Shown: positions 42,537-51,777, counted from the first letter of the stretch. The stretch is DNA of 64,000 bases from Chloroflexi bacterium 54-19 (GCA_001898225.1 MKTJ01000077.1:504352-568351), one strand, 5' to 3'. Numbers and translations: made by a program. The notes: a model not told the origin generated them from the letters alone.

Positions 42537-43711
42537 CAAACCAGTGGCTGTTCCTTTCCTGCCAGGTAGTGATAAATCAGGCTGTCGTAACCCTCCGCGA
42601 CACTCCCTGCCCCGGCCAGAGATTTTGGTATCAGAAACGGGACGGGCTTCTGGCCCAGCACCTTTGCCAGGACTTCTTTCATGATGAGGCCGTACAGGGC
42701 CGAACTCTTGCCCATAATCAGCCCGCTGACCTGGCGATTTAGCAGGACCGGCAGACTTACATCCGGTCCCCAGCGTCCGCTCTGGCTGATTTCGGTCAGG
42801 CTCAAAACTTTACTACCCAGGAAAAACCGGTATTCCTGGCCGCATTTGCAACGGGCTATGGCGTAATGTCCGTCCTGTCCGTCCAGGTGCAGCAGGCGCA
42901 GGCGGCGGTCGTCCACCTCGCACGAATAATACAAAGGCAGGTAATCCTCGGCTAAAGGGTGGACCTGCGGGTCAATATCCAATTCCTGGAGTTCTTCGAT
43001 GGCGGCGTTATAGACCTGGACGTAACCGCTGAGGTTGTTGAGAATTAACTCGACCTCGGCGGTCAAGATGTCGTTGCTAAGCAAGCCGGACAACATAGCG
43101 GCACCGGGGTTCCAGCCGAATTGTTTCTTTAGTAGAAAAGAGGTCACCTGGAAATTGAGTTCGCTGAGGTTGGCCCGGTTATTATGCAAAAAGACTTCCT
43201 TTAGCTCATTAAAACGCTGGCGAGTGGCCGCTTTGTCGCCAAAATTACTCTGAAAGACATAATTTTTGAGCGTTTCCAGGGCCTTATTTAGCAGGTCGGG
43301 GTCCAGTTCGACAAAACGGGTTTCAACCTCAATTTTACCGGGCGGAGCTATTTTTATCGGGTAGGTCTTACTCCCCATCGGCCATTCAAACTTGGTTATC
43401 AAGGGGTCCGAGCCGGAGCGGTCGGTATCGTGCCAGATAAAAAAAGCGGCCAGGCCGGGCTGGTTGATTAAATAGCGCATCAGGACGATTTTGGCTAAAA
43501 CCGAGAAATGATAATCAATATAAATCTGCTGGCCGGAACAGACTAACTTCAAATCCGGCGCCTCCTTATCCAGACCCAGGAAACCTCTTAACTCCGTGCG
43601 CTCCGGCCTGGCTAAAATACTGGCGAAATCGCCCGGTTCGCTGAAAATACCCCTGGTCAGTAAAAAGTCCCGGCCTCTCTCCGAATGTAGCAGGTCGCTT
43701 AGTAGTTGCAT
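42536..43711 (-). CDS. Divergent BshC-like protein (putative cysteine-adding enzyme)
   Basis: 391 residues, shorter than typical BshC (~540). Weak family-like features: LKLVCSGQQIYIDYHFSVLAKI near residue 55 recalls the BshC TGQQ motif, and AFFIWHDTDRSGSD recalls its WIAxxDHDxxE segment. SGRWGPDVSLPVLLNRQVSGLIMGKSSALYGLIMKEVLAKVLGQKPVPFLIPKS parallels the late BshC region with an Arg and a GxxxxxY pattern. A small CKCGQEYRF Cys pair is present. BshC adds cysteine to GlcN-malate; this assignment rests mainly on gene order beside bshB1- and bshA-like genes and should be treated as a hypothesis. It overlaps the deacetylase gene by one base. Confidence 0.55.
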   Translation of the reverse strand: MQLLSDLLHSERGRDFLLTRGIFSEPGDFASILARPERTELRGFLGLDKEAPDLKLVCSGQQIYIDYHFSVLAKIVLMRYLINQPGLAAFFIWHDTDRSGSDPLITKFEWPMGSKTYPIKIAPPGKIEVETRFVELDPDLLNKALETLKNYVFQSNFGDKAATRQRFNELKEVFLHNNRANLSELNFQVTSFLLKKQFGWNPGAAMLSGLLSNDILTAEVELILNNLSGYVQVYNAAIEELQELDIDPQVHPLAEDYLPLYYSCEVDDRRLRLLHLDGQDGHYAIARCKCGQEYRFFLGSKVLSLTEISQSGRWGPDVSLPVLLNRQVSGLIMGKSSALYGLIMKEVLAKVLGQKPVPFLIPKSLAGAGSVAEGYDSLIYHYLAGKEQPLV

Positions 43712-43794
43712 TTAGCCCTCGTTACCGCGCCCGCCGCCTGGAGTTTTAGGGGTTGCCACATAGTTTAACCTTCTCCCGGTTAGTTGAATAAAGG

Positions 43795-46700
43795 TCAGTC
43801 TTCGCTCTGAACTGTCGTTAACTTGCTTAAATTGGAACCATGCCCCGCATAAAACGCTTCGGCTGGATGCTCGGCTGGCCGGGGAGTCAGGTCCACTTCG
43901 GGCAAACTCAGGCTGGAAAACTGCTCGATAATCCCCGCCAGGCGCGTGTAATAATCTTTGACGACACCGGGAATTTTCAAAAGGCTATCCAGTAATTCGG
44001 CCTGGCCCAGGTAAGGGGTCTGGCCTTCGTGCGTTTCAAAGAGGATTACCCCGCTTCGGACGGTCATTTTAAGCTCGTAAAAGAGGCGGCGATCCTCGAC
44101 CATAACCTTCTCACAGAAACTGACCAGGGTATCAAGCTGCCCGGCCTGTAACATTTTGTCCATAAGCAGGTTAGTCTGGCTGACCCCCTGGTAAATTGCA
44201 CCCTGCCGCAGCGTCTTGAACTGGGTTTTTAACGACTCCAGGTCCAGGTTGGGCGCATGCATACCCAGGGCATACTGCCAGACCTCAACCAGTTCATCAT
44301 CCATCAAGCCGTCAAGGTAATTGGTAAAAATGCGCTGGTGGACCTCAATCGCGTATTGCAACTTGAAAGGGGTGCGGGATTCGGGCTCGTCAACCTCGGT
44401 CAACTTTTTATCCAGGAAGCTATAGTCATTTTCTATGCTGTTTTGCATCTCGGTTACCAGGTAAAGCAACCGGACCCACTTGGTAAAAGCTTCCTGGACC
44501 GGGAAATAGAACAGGCCGCTCGCGTTTATTCCCACGCCCCATTCCTGGCTGAAATCGAGCCGCCGGATGACCCCCAGTTCGTACATGCCGAGCATGGCGT
44601 CCACCTCGGAATTAGCCTGGTGCAAGACCGCCTCGTAGGAAGCGGTGGCGTCAATGCCGACGTTATTGGTTATAATCTTCATGCCGCCCGGATGGAGATG
44701 GATAAATTCGGTCAGGTCGTAAACCTTGCCATAGATTACCACCCAGTAGCCGTTGGCCGGGTTATTATGTAAAACCACCTCGGAGGCATTAAATTGGTTG
44801 GGATTGCGGAAAGTTGGGCTGTAGGTCGTATAAATATCCTGCATGTAGCGGTGGTTGGCGACCAACTGGTAGAACCGGAGTCTGGCGGCGGCTTCGCGGG
44901 TTTCGGCAGGTTCCGGGGAGAAACGCAAAATGATGTCCCGCAGCGTATCCATGACTTTACGGGCAAAACCGGTCTGGCCGCAGACATAGAAGAAAGCGCC
45001 CTGCCCACCCTCGCTGCGGCTGCGCATCAGGTTCCAGAGAGCCCGCGCGTTTTCGTCTTCGAGCATCACATCTTCAACGTGAGCCCGCTTACCGTCTACC
45101 AGCGCAAGGTGTTCGCCATCAAACTTCATTCGCCGGTCAACACCGGAGAAAGCTACCCGCAGTTCCAGGCGACCGGCTTTGATCAGTTTTTCCAGTTCGG
45201 CTTGATAGAACATCTGCCCAGGGGTCCGGGTGGCGAAGAAAAGCCAGTTCTGGCCGGGTTGGTTCGCGCGGGCCTGGAGAAATCCCGAAAACGGTGCAAT
45301 TCCCGAACCTGCCGCAAACATTACCACGGGCCGGGTCGTATCGGAGGGGAGGCTAAAGCGGGTGGCCGGGACAATTTTGAGGGGGATAGGCCGTTGTTTC
45401 TGGGCGTCATATTGGACCACTTCTTCCAAGAAGTGTGAGCCTGTCCCAAAGCGTTCTTCGGAGCGCGTTACCGGGGAATTAACGGTGAAATATTTCAAGC
45501 CGCCGACAATCAGTTGGAGCTTTTCGCTAAACTCGCCGGGAGCGGCTACCGGGCTGGAGGCAATCGAATAGAGCCGGAAACCTTCCGGGGGCACCACCCG
45601 GCAAATGCTTTCCATCTCGCCCGGCCCGGCTTTCCAGAGACGAGTGGTGTTATAACCACCCTCACGCAGTTTTTCCAGCAAGTCCCAGAGTTCCCACTGG
45701 TCTTCAGCCCGCTCGTTAATGATTTTGCCGAGGTAATTGGAAGCGGTCAGGGTGTAAAGGTGTTTGGCGATAGGGCGGGTAACAGGCCGGATGGTGCCGT
45801 ATTTTAAGAGAGTCCGCAACGGCAACTTTGGGGCGTGGCTGAAAGCAATCCGCTGCATGGCGTCGCGCCAGGCCCGGTTCAACTCCACTTTTTCATCGCC
45901 GGTAGCCTGCAAGGCTTTGAGGGTCTTTTCAACCAACTCCTCGCTATTTTCGGGAAAAATGCCGACCCGGTCGCCCGGCCAGTAGCGCAGCCCGGTGTTT
46001 GTCAGGTCGAGTTCCACGAAATTGATTTTGCTGCCAAGCTGGGAGTCGGTGTATGTCGCGCCTTGCAGCAAATGGGCGGCGTAGCTATGGCGGGCCAGCA
46101 CGTTATAGCGTTCGTCGCGGGTCAGTTGGAGTTCCCGGTCAATCTGGTTCCAGGTTTTATTGCGAAAAAGCCCCTTGAACCCGCCAATCGTGACCGAGCG
46201 ACCGGCCTTGAAGGCGTTTTCCAAGAACCCGTAAACTTTCAGACGGTGTGTGCCGAGATAACCTTTATCCCCGGCGTAGGCTTCCATGACCTGGTAAAAA
46301 AGGCCGCGCAGGCTGCGGTAGTCATAACGGTGGATGTAATCCAGTACCGAGACTTCGCCCACGGCGCTGATAAAATTTTGCCAGTTAGGTGGGGAGAACT
46401 GGGCCAGTTTGTGGGCTTCGTGCCCCAGCACCGAATCATAATCCCGGCGGCTGAAAAAGGCATCCATCACGTGAAAGATTGGCGCGGCGGTCCCGCTAGG
46501 TCCGGGTGTTTCCGGGGTGATGGGCACGGCAAAGGGCGCAACCGTTTTGGCCCAGACCACCTGGTCGACCGCCGTCGCGGCGTAAGGATTGGGGTCAATC
46601 TTCTGGAAAGTGACGTGCGAAATGTATTGCAAACCCTGAAGCATCAATAACAATTCGCGTTCAAGGGCTGCCGGGTCATCATTCACGGCGGCTTCCTGGG

Positions 46701-47301
46701 CCCGGATTAAGGCCCCCACTAAAGGCGCAAACCGGTAGGCTATTTCGACCTGGGTAAGGTAAAAAATGCGTTCTTCCCGGTTCCCGACCGTGGGAAAGAG
46801 CAAATCCAGGTTCGCCAGGGAAAGAGGACGGCTGGGGTCACGCAACCGCCAGTTGTACATTATCAGGTCGAGATAGGATAAAAAGGGATGCGGCTTCCCC
46901 AGGCGGGCCGATATATCCTGCCAGGGCAGGCTGATACAATCCGGCAATTTCTCCGGTTGAGAAATCTGGACCCGGTAATAGGAATGGGCCAGGATACTCA
47001 TCAGCGAGGAAGCCCGCAGCAAATATTTATCCGGCAACTGGTCTGGACCCGCCCGCAAGACAGGCAAATGCTCGGCTTCCTGGCGCAACTTCAAATTATC
47101 GAAAAGTTCGGGCAAACGGCTGGCAAACTCGTCCCAGGCTTTATATTCGGCGGGCAAATTCAACAGCGGCAGTTCGGCGGGCAGAAAACCGGTTTCGGCG
47201 GAAAGCGGGCCCTCATTCTCATGACCATTTGCCCGGTTGGTGGCAACGGCTTTATCAAATACCAGACGAGATGGAGTTTTTTTCTGCAACTTCTCCTCCA
47301 C
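43795..47301 (-). CDS. Multidomain redox enzyme: IDO-like heme domain + FAD/NAD(P)H reductase + cytochrome b5
   Basis: 1,168 residues. Residues ~45-375 resemble indoleamine 2,3-dioxygenase: CISLPWQDISARLGKPHPFLSYLDLIMYNWRLRD and SPPNWQNFISAVGEV...GYLGTHRLKVYGFLE, where His352 aligns with the proximal heme ligand. Residues ~395-790 form a cytochrome-P450-reductase-type FAD/NAD(P)H module without FMN domain: RYWPGDRVGIFP, FRLYSIASSP, VVMFAAGSGIAPFSGFLQAR and FFYVCGQ. Residues ~835-915 are cytochrome b5 with His870 (HPGG) and His894 as axial ligands, 24 apart as in b5. The ~230-residue helical C-terminus is unrecognised. Electrons could flow NAD(P)H-FAD-b5-heme in one chain. The GTG at 47301 overlaps the CBS gene; a TTG at 47289 with GGAGG five bases upstream may be the real start. 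Confidence 0.87.
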   Translation of the reverse strand: MEEKLQKKTPSRLVFDKAVATNRANGHENEGPLSAETGFLPAELPLLNLPAEYKAWDEFASRLPELFDNLKLRQEAEHLPVLRAGPDQLPDKYLLRASSLMSILAHSYYRVQISQPEKLPDCISLPWQDISARLGKPHPFLSYLDLIMYNWRLRDPSRPLSLANLDLLFPTVGNREERIFYLTQVEIAYRFAPLVGALIRAQEAAVNDDPAALERELLLMLQGLQYISHVTFQKIDPNPYAATAVDQVVWAKTVAPFAVPITPETPGPSGTAAPIFHVMDAFFSRRDYDSVLGHEAHKLAQFSPPNWQNFISAVGEVSVLDYIHRYDYRSLRGLFYQVMEAYAGDKGYLGTHRLKVYGFLENAFKAGRSVTIGGFKGLFRNKTWNQIDRELQLTRDERYNVLARHSYAAHLLQGATYTDSQLGSKINFVELDLTNTGLRYWPGDRVGIFPENSEELVEKTLKALQATGDEKVELNRAWRDAMQRIAFSHAPKLPLRTLLKYGTIRPVTRPIAKHLYTLTASNYLGKIINERAEDQWELWDLLEKLREGGYNTTRLWKAGPGEMESICRVVPPEGFRLYSIASSPVAAPGEFSEKLQLIVGGLKYFTVNSPVTRSEERFGTGSHFLEEVVQYDAQKQRPIPLKIVPATRFSLPSDTTRPVVMFAAGSGIAPFSGFLQARANQPGQNWLFFATRTPGQMFYQAELEKLIKAGRLELRVAFSGVDRRMKFDGEHLALVDGKRAHVEDVMLEDENARALWNLMRSRSEGGQGAFFYVCGQTGFARKVMDTLRDIILRFSPEPAETREAAARLRFYQLVANHRYMQDIYTTYSPTFRNPNQFNASEVVLHNNPANGYWVVIYGKVYDLTEFIHLHPGGMKIITNNVGIDATASYEAVLHQANSEVDAMLGMYELGVIRRLDFSQEWGVGINASGLFYFPVQEAFTKWVRLLYLVTEMQNSIENDYSFLDKKLTEVDEPESRTPFKLQYAIEVHQRIFTNYLDGLMDDELVEVWQYALGMHAPNLDLESLKTQFKTLRQGAIYQGVSQTNLLMDKMLQAGQLDTLVSFCEKVMVEDRRLFYELKMTVRSGVILFETHEGQTPYLGQAELLDSLLKIPGVVKDYYTRLAGIIEQFSSLSLPEVDLTPRPAEHPAEAFYAGHGSNLSKLTTVQSED

Positions 47302-47746
47302 GATTCGTATTGAAAATTACCGCCCGGCAAATATCCGACCGCGAAATAGAGCCTACCAGCCTTTTGTTATCCACCACAGGCAAGCGCCGGATTTGCTTTT
47401 GCAGCATAATAGTCGCCACCTGGGCTACCTCGTCTGTCGGTTTAACACTGATGGGGTCGCGGATAACCAGGTGGCTGATAGGGTCCGCCGCCAACTGAGC
47501 ACCTTTCTCAACAAAGAGCGTAAAGGCGTGGCTGAGCGTCCCCCCGGCAGCGATTATTTCTTCCACATCGGGCATTATCCGGCGCAACAAGTCCCCTTCG
47601 GCTACCACACCAATAAGGTTATGGTTCGAGTCCACCACCATAATTTCGCTAATTTCGGCCAGACTAATGACCTCGGCGGCGTGGCGAACATCCGAATTTT
47701 CGAAGATATAGACCGGATAGATAGTCATCAATTCACGAACTAACAT
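47255..47746 (-). CDS. Tandem CBS-domain protein
   Basis: 163 residues, two CBS motifs. The first is MTIYPVYIFENSDVRHAAEVISLAEISEIMVVDSNHNLIGVVAEGDLLRRI, the second DPISVKPTDEVAQVATIMLQKQIRRLPVVDNKRLVGSISRSDICRA. Paired CBS domains bind adenosine ligands (AMP, ATP, SAM or NADH) and act as energy or redox sensors. There is no attached enzyme domain, so it probably regulates a partner. It is first gene of the leftward six-gene run, with AGG seven bases before the ATG. Its 3' end overlaps the redox-fusion start by 47 bases, implying coupled translation and a regulatory link. Confidence 0.92.
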   Translation of the reverse strand: MLVRELMTIYPVYIFENSDVRHAAEVISLAEISEIMVVDSNHNLIGVVAEGDLLRRIMPDVEEIIAAGGTLSHAFTLFVEKGAQLAADPISHLVIRDPISVKPTDEVAQVATIMLQKQIRRLPVVDNKRLVGSISRSDICRAVIFNTNRGGEVAEKNSISSGI

Positions 47747-48112
47747 TGTTTACCTATCAACCACTATTTAATTTTGAAAAAGAGTCGGTCGGATTAAGAC
47801 AGGTTGGAAACCCAGGTTTGTGCCGGAACCCACCGGCAAGATAAATAAAGTGCAGTTTAGTTATCGAACGAAACCAAAAGAATACGGGTCGGTAAAAAGG
47901 GGCCAGATTCCAGGGACAGTGTTAATATGTTTTCAGGATAGCCTGACTATTAGAGATTGTTCTTTTCCTTTGACAGATACATAGACATGCAGAGTGGTTC
48001 AGGGCAGTAAGTCCCTTACCTACAGATAATAAACGGGAATTTTCAAGTTATTCTCTACCGGATTTTGCTACAACCCATTCTAACCTTGAATTTGCTGAAA
48101 TTCAAGACGTTT
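47747..48112. other. Spacer upstream of the thiol-type operon
   Basis: About 365 bases between the NB-ARC regulator's 3' end and the CBS gene start, both leftward. It should contain the operon promoter. It has a small GC inverted repeat (GTGCCGGaaccCACCGGCA region near 47820) but no recognisable consensus promoter or operator. Confidence 0.4.
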
Positions 48113-50926
48113 TTAGAACTCATTATATTCCTGGGGATTCAAGACCGTGTTGACCGCTTCATCCAGGGTCATACTTTCACCAAGTTTCCATTCCGTTTCA
48201 AAGATGGACAGGGCCAGGTTGGACCGGACGAAAGCGATACTTTCTTCAAACAGTTCCCGGTAGCGAGGCAGCGCGAAACCGCTAGTCCGGTTTTGCAGGG
48301 CGGAAGTAGCCCCCAGCAACCGGGCCGCCCAGACCAGTTTATCGGGGCTTGGCTCACCCTCCAATTTGAGAGCGATAGCCGGTTGGGCCGAGAGGTTGTA
48401 TAACACTCCAAAGCGGTCGCCCATTTCATAGGCAATCCTTAACCCTTCGTTTAGATGCTGGGCCGCCGTTTCGTAATCGGCCTGACCATAGTAGGCCAGG
48501 GCCAGCACGTTCTGAGTGAGATTGAGGCTTTCTTTGTTACCCAGGTCCAGCGAGATTTGCTGGCTTTCTTCCAGGAAAGCCTGCGCTTCCTCGAAATTTT
48601 GCCGGTTGGTTGCCACGTACCCCAGCAGATTCAGGGTCATGGCCTGGCCGATCCGGTTTTCTTGCTTGCGGCAGAGGCTTAAACATTCCTGGCAATAATC
48701 CCAGGCTGCGTCGTCTTCGCGCAGGTGTATCGCCACTACCCCCAGGTTGTTAAGGGCCGCTGCCACCCGCATTTCGTTCCCACTTTCCCGGCTGAGGGCC
48801 AGGCTTTCATCCAGGTAGACCCGCCCGACCTTGAATTCACCCTGCGAGGTAGCCCGGAAAGCCAGCCCACCCAGCACCCGCGCCAGCCAGACTTTATCCC
48901 CCAGGTTGCGGAAAATGGCCTGACTTTCCTGTAGAACCTGTTCGGCCTTCTTAAATTCTATCTGGTTAACCGCGATAAACCCGGTCCCATACAAAACTTT
49001 TGCCAGGAAACTCAGTTCGATAGGGTCGGTGGGGCGAGGGTCCTGGCAGAGGGCGATAACCCGGTCGAGATAGCGGGTTCCTTCGGAATAGCGTGTACCC
49101 CAGATCCAATAAAAGGCCAGTTCGGCGGTCAGTTCCAATACTTCCCGGCGCGCTCGGTTCTGCAACCCCCATTCCAGGGCTTCTACAATATTTGAATATT
49201 CGGTCTGCATCCGCCGGTAACTTAGCTGCACCTCCGGCCCATATAACCGCTCGACCTCGCGCCGGACCCACCCGGCCCAGAAGATACAATATTGCCGCCA
49301 GACCTTTCGCTCCTCGCTTTCCTCTTTGGAGGTCGAAGCCTGGGCCCGGTTTAAGGTCGGGTGTTTTAATTGTTCAAAGCCAAACTCGCGCAAAGGTTCC
49401 AGCATCCGAAAGCGCCGGGGAGATTCGCCCGGGTCCTGGGCTTGCGGTTCTTCGCTGACCTGAATCAGGCTCTTGCTTAATAGCGAATCCAGCCCGGTAT
49501 ACAAATCTTCCTGGGTAGCCCCGGTGGGCAGGATAGCCTGGGCCGTTTCCATGTTAAATCCATCGGCAAAAAGACCCAACTGGTAGAAAAGTTCTTTTTC
49601 TTTTGGTTCCAGCAGGCTATAGCTCCAATCGAGACAGGCCTGGAGACTGAGGTGGCGTTCGGTACGCCATTTGTCGGGCCGGGTTTCGATTTTCAAAACG
49701 GCCATATAGGATTGCTGCAACAGTTCGGCCAATGTGGTCAGTTCGAACAGGCGTGTCCGGGCGGCAGCCAGTTCGATAGCGAGCGGCAGTCCATCCAGCA
49801 CCCGGCAGATTCTTATCACCGTTTCAACATTCAGGGCGGTCAGGCTAAAGCGGTTGTCGGCAGCCCTGGCCCGCTCTACGAACAAAGTTACCGCCGGGTT
49901 TTTCATTGCGGTAGCCAGCCGGTCTGGAGAAGGCAGGACGGTGAGCTGGTATTGGACGGTGTTAGGCGGGGTTTCCTGTAGTGGCAGGGTTTGGGAGTTT
50001 TCCGGCAGGGGTAGGGGCGGCACCGTATAGACCCATTCGCCATAGATACCGAGAGTTACCCGGCTGGTCACCAGCAGTTTGAGATTGGTCGTATAGCCGA
50101 GCAACTGGTCCAGGACCGGCGCGGCTTCAACCAGTTGTTCGAAATTATCCAGGACCAGCAATATTTCTTGCCCGGCTACAAAATCAATAAGCTGGTCAAG
50201 GGCGGGTGTGTTGTCCTTCTTTTCACTCAAACCCAGCCCTTCAGCCATTGTTTTTGCCACCAGCGCCGGGTTGGTCAGGTTGTCCAGGGGAATATACCGG
50301 ATACCATCCTTGAAGCGTTTCTGGGTGAACATCCGCTGGGCCACCGCCTGGCCTATCCGGGTCTTCCCGATGCCGCCCGGCCCTACCAGGTTCACCAGGC
50401 GCACATCTTCCCGCGAGAGCAATTCGCTTACTTCGTCCAGCAAATTATCACGCCCAATCAACCTTGTCAGACCTTGCGGTAACCGGGTTGCCGCCAGAGA
50501 GCCGCCCTGTGAAGTAGTAGCCGGGGTCGGGGCAGGGGCCGGAGTTTCGCCCTTGTCCTGTTTACTGGTCTGGGCTGAATTTGCAGAGGCAGGTTGGGAA
50601 AATCCTGTGGTCGGGAGAGGCAGGTCGCCGGTCAGGTTACTGAGAGGCAAGCTGGCCCATTCTTTGGCGTTAAAAAGTTGGGCCGTCAGGTCAACCTCGG
50701 CCAATAGCTGCAAAACCTCCTGGCGGGTGAAAATTAGTTCCCACTCGGCCAGCGTTTTGATTATCTGTTTAATTTCGGGGTTATTAAGCCGGCCTTTACG
50801 GACTCCCACCAGTTTATTACTTAATAAGGTGGGGTGTATCCCCAAAGCCCGGGCTAACTGCTGTTGGGAATAACCGCCTTGCTGCAAAATCCGCTTGAGC
50901 AGCCCTCTGAACTCTAGCAATCCCAA
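48113..50926 (-). CDS. HTH-NB-ARC-TPR STAND regulator
   Basis: 937 residues starting at a TTG. Residues ~1-60 are an XRE-type helix-turn-helix (GYSQQQLARALGIHPTLLSNKLVGVRKGRLNNPEIKQII). A Pro/Thr/Gln-rich linker runs to ~145. The NB-ARC ATPase follows with Walker A GPGGIGKT (182-189), Walker B ILLVLDNFEQL, and GLPLAIELAAAR. The C-terminal half is a run of TPR helices (ELSFLAKVLYGTGFIAVNQIEFKKAEQVLQESQAIF and onward). STAND proteins couple ligand or partner sensing on the repeats to ATP-driven oligomerisation and, here, DNA binding. It lies just upstream of and co-directional with the thiol-type operon, 366 bases away; a regulatory link is possible but unsupported. Confidence 0.9.
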   Translation of the reverse strand: MGLLEFRGLLKRILQQGGYSQQQLARALGIHPTLLSNKLVGVRKGRLNNPEIKQIIKTLAEWELIFTRQEVLQLLAEVDLTAQLFNAKEWASLPLSNLTGDLPLPTTGFSQPASANSAQTSKQDKGETPAPAPTPATTSQGGSLAATRLPQGLTRLIGRDNLLDEVSELLSREDVRLVNLVGPGGIGKTRIGQAVAQRMFTQKRFKDGIRYIPLDNLTNPALVAKTMAEGLGLSEKKDNTPALDQLIDFVAGQEILLVLDNFEQLVEAAPVLDQLLGYTTNLKLLVTSRVTLGIYGEWVYTVPPLPLPENSQTLPLQETPPNTVQYQLTVLPSPDRLATAMKNPAVTLFVERARAADNRFSLTALNVETVIRICRVLDGLPLAIELAAARTRLFELTTLAELLQQSYMAVLKIETRPDKWRTERHLSLQACLDWSYSLLEPKEKELFYQLGLFADGFNMETAQAILPTGATQEDLYTGLDSLLSKSLIQVSEEPQAQDPGESPRRFRMLEPLREFGFEQLKHPTLNRAQASTSKEESEERKVWRQYCIFWAGWVRREVERLYGPEVQLSYRRMQTEYSNIVEALEWGLQNRARREVLELTAELAFYWIWGTRYSEGTRYLDRVIALCQDPRPTDPIELSFLAKVLYGTGFIAVNQIEFKKAEQVLQESQAIFRNLGDKVWLARVLGGLAFRATSQGEFKVGRVYLDESLALSRESGNEMRVAAALNNLGVVAIHLREDDAAWDYCQECLSLCRKQENRIGQAMTLNLLGYVATNRQNFEEAQAFLEESQQISLDLGNKESLNLTQNVLALAYYGQADYETAAQHLNEGLRIAYEMGDRFGVLYNLSAQPAIALKLEGEPSPDKLVWAARLLGATSALQNRTSGFALPRYRELFEESIAFVRSNLALSIFETEWKLGESMTLDEAVNTVLNPQEYNEF

Positions 50927-51069
50927 CTTGAAATTTGTATCCTTGCTAGTAATTTATCTGAGCATAATATCTACCACATTGCGTGTTTTTTATATTATAC
51001 CAAACATTCTTGTGGTTGGGACTTGTTTGACCGGAGTGGCCGGAACCTGTTAACCAGGGTAAAAGGCTT

Positions 51070-51777
51070 TTAGCCGGGCGTTTTAAGTAAAGTCGCGTAT
51101 TTCTTGCGTATTTGTTGTTTCCATTTGTAACAGGCGTTCAGGTGTAAAGCCTGGTGCCTGGTGAGAGGCATCAAAATAATCCCGGCCATGTCTTTTCTAC
51201 CCCAGAAATCGAGTAACCAGCTTGAACCGGCCTGCCCGGTCACTCCCCCTTCCGCTCGTATTCTCGCGATATTCCCAGCCGTGACCTTTCTTTTCATATC
51301 GGCAGGTTTCATATGTTGCAAAATCTCCCGGCTTCTCAAGGCAACATCTTCCCGGTAATATAACAATTCCCTCGTACAGATGCGCTGGCTGAACTCTATT
51401 ATTTCATCCAAAGACAGGGCGTTGCCGGTATCAGTAATGGAAACCTGCATCCGTTCTTTCCAGGCTTCATTAAAGACCTGGACACCCCCGGCAACCAGAA
51501 TGTTCATGGTCAGGTCTTCGATACGGGCGATATGCCAGGTCGCCCAGGCTATGGTGGCGTCTTTGGGGGAGGGGTTCAGGGCAAATTCGGCGGGCTCTAA
51601 ATCCTCAAAGAGCAGGTCTACCGGGTTTTCCCCTCTTATACCGCTAATTTTAGAGTTATGTAATTCGGCGTGTAATTCCAGGGTTAATTTGACCGCGTCC
51701 GAGAAGGCATCAGCGTTTCGGATTTGTGTATTGAGTTCTTTATGCCGTTCGCTCCAGTTATCGGGCACGACACCCAT
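51070..51777 (-). CDS. DinB-like domain protein
   Basis: 235 residues, helical. DATIAWATWHIARIEDLTMNILVAG resembles the first helix pair of DinB/YfiT metal-binding proteins (His in TWHI), and a later LTRHQALHLNACYKWKQQI supplies further His residues. RADLxDFWGRKDMAGI-type sequence lies between. DinB-fold proteins include thiol-dependent S-transferases (bacillithiol- and mycothiol-dependent), notable because the thiol-type operon is close by. Direct evidence for S-transferase activity is lacking. GGAG lies seven bases before the ATG. Confidence 0.65.
   Translation of the reverse strand: MGVVPDNWSERHKELNTQIRNADAFSDAVKLTLELHAELHNSKISGIRGENPVDLLFEDLEPAEFALNPSPKDATIAWATWHIARIEDLTMNILVAGGVQVFNEAWKERMQVSITDTGNALSLDEIIEFSQRICTRELLYYREDVALRSREILQHMKPADMKRKVTAGNIARIRAEGGVTGQAGSSWLLDFWGRKDMAGIILMPLTRHQALHLNACYKWKQQIRKKYATLLKTPG

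Noticed and set aside
45835..46650. Rightward open frame of 271 codons inside the redox fusion
   Set aside because: Antisense to a conserved multidomain protein; no recognisable motif.
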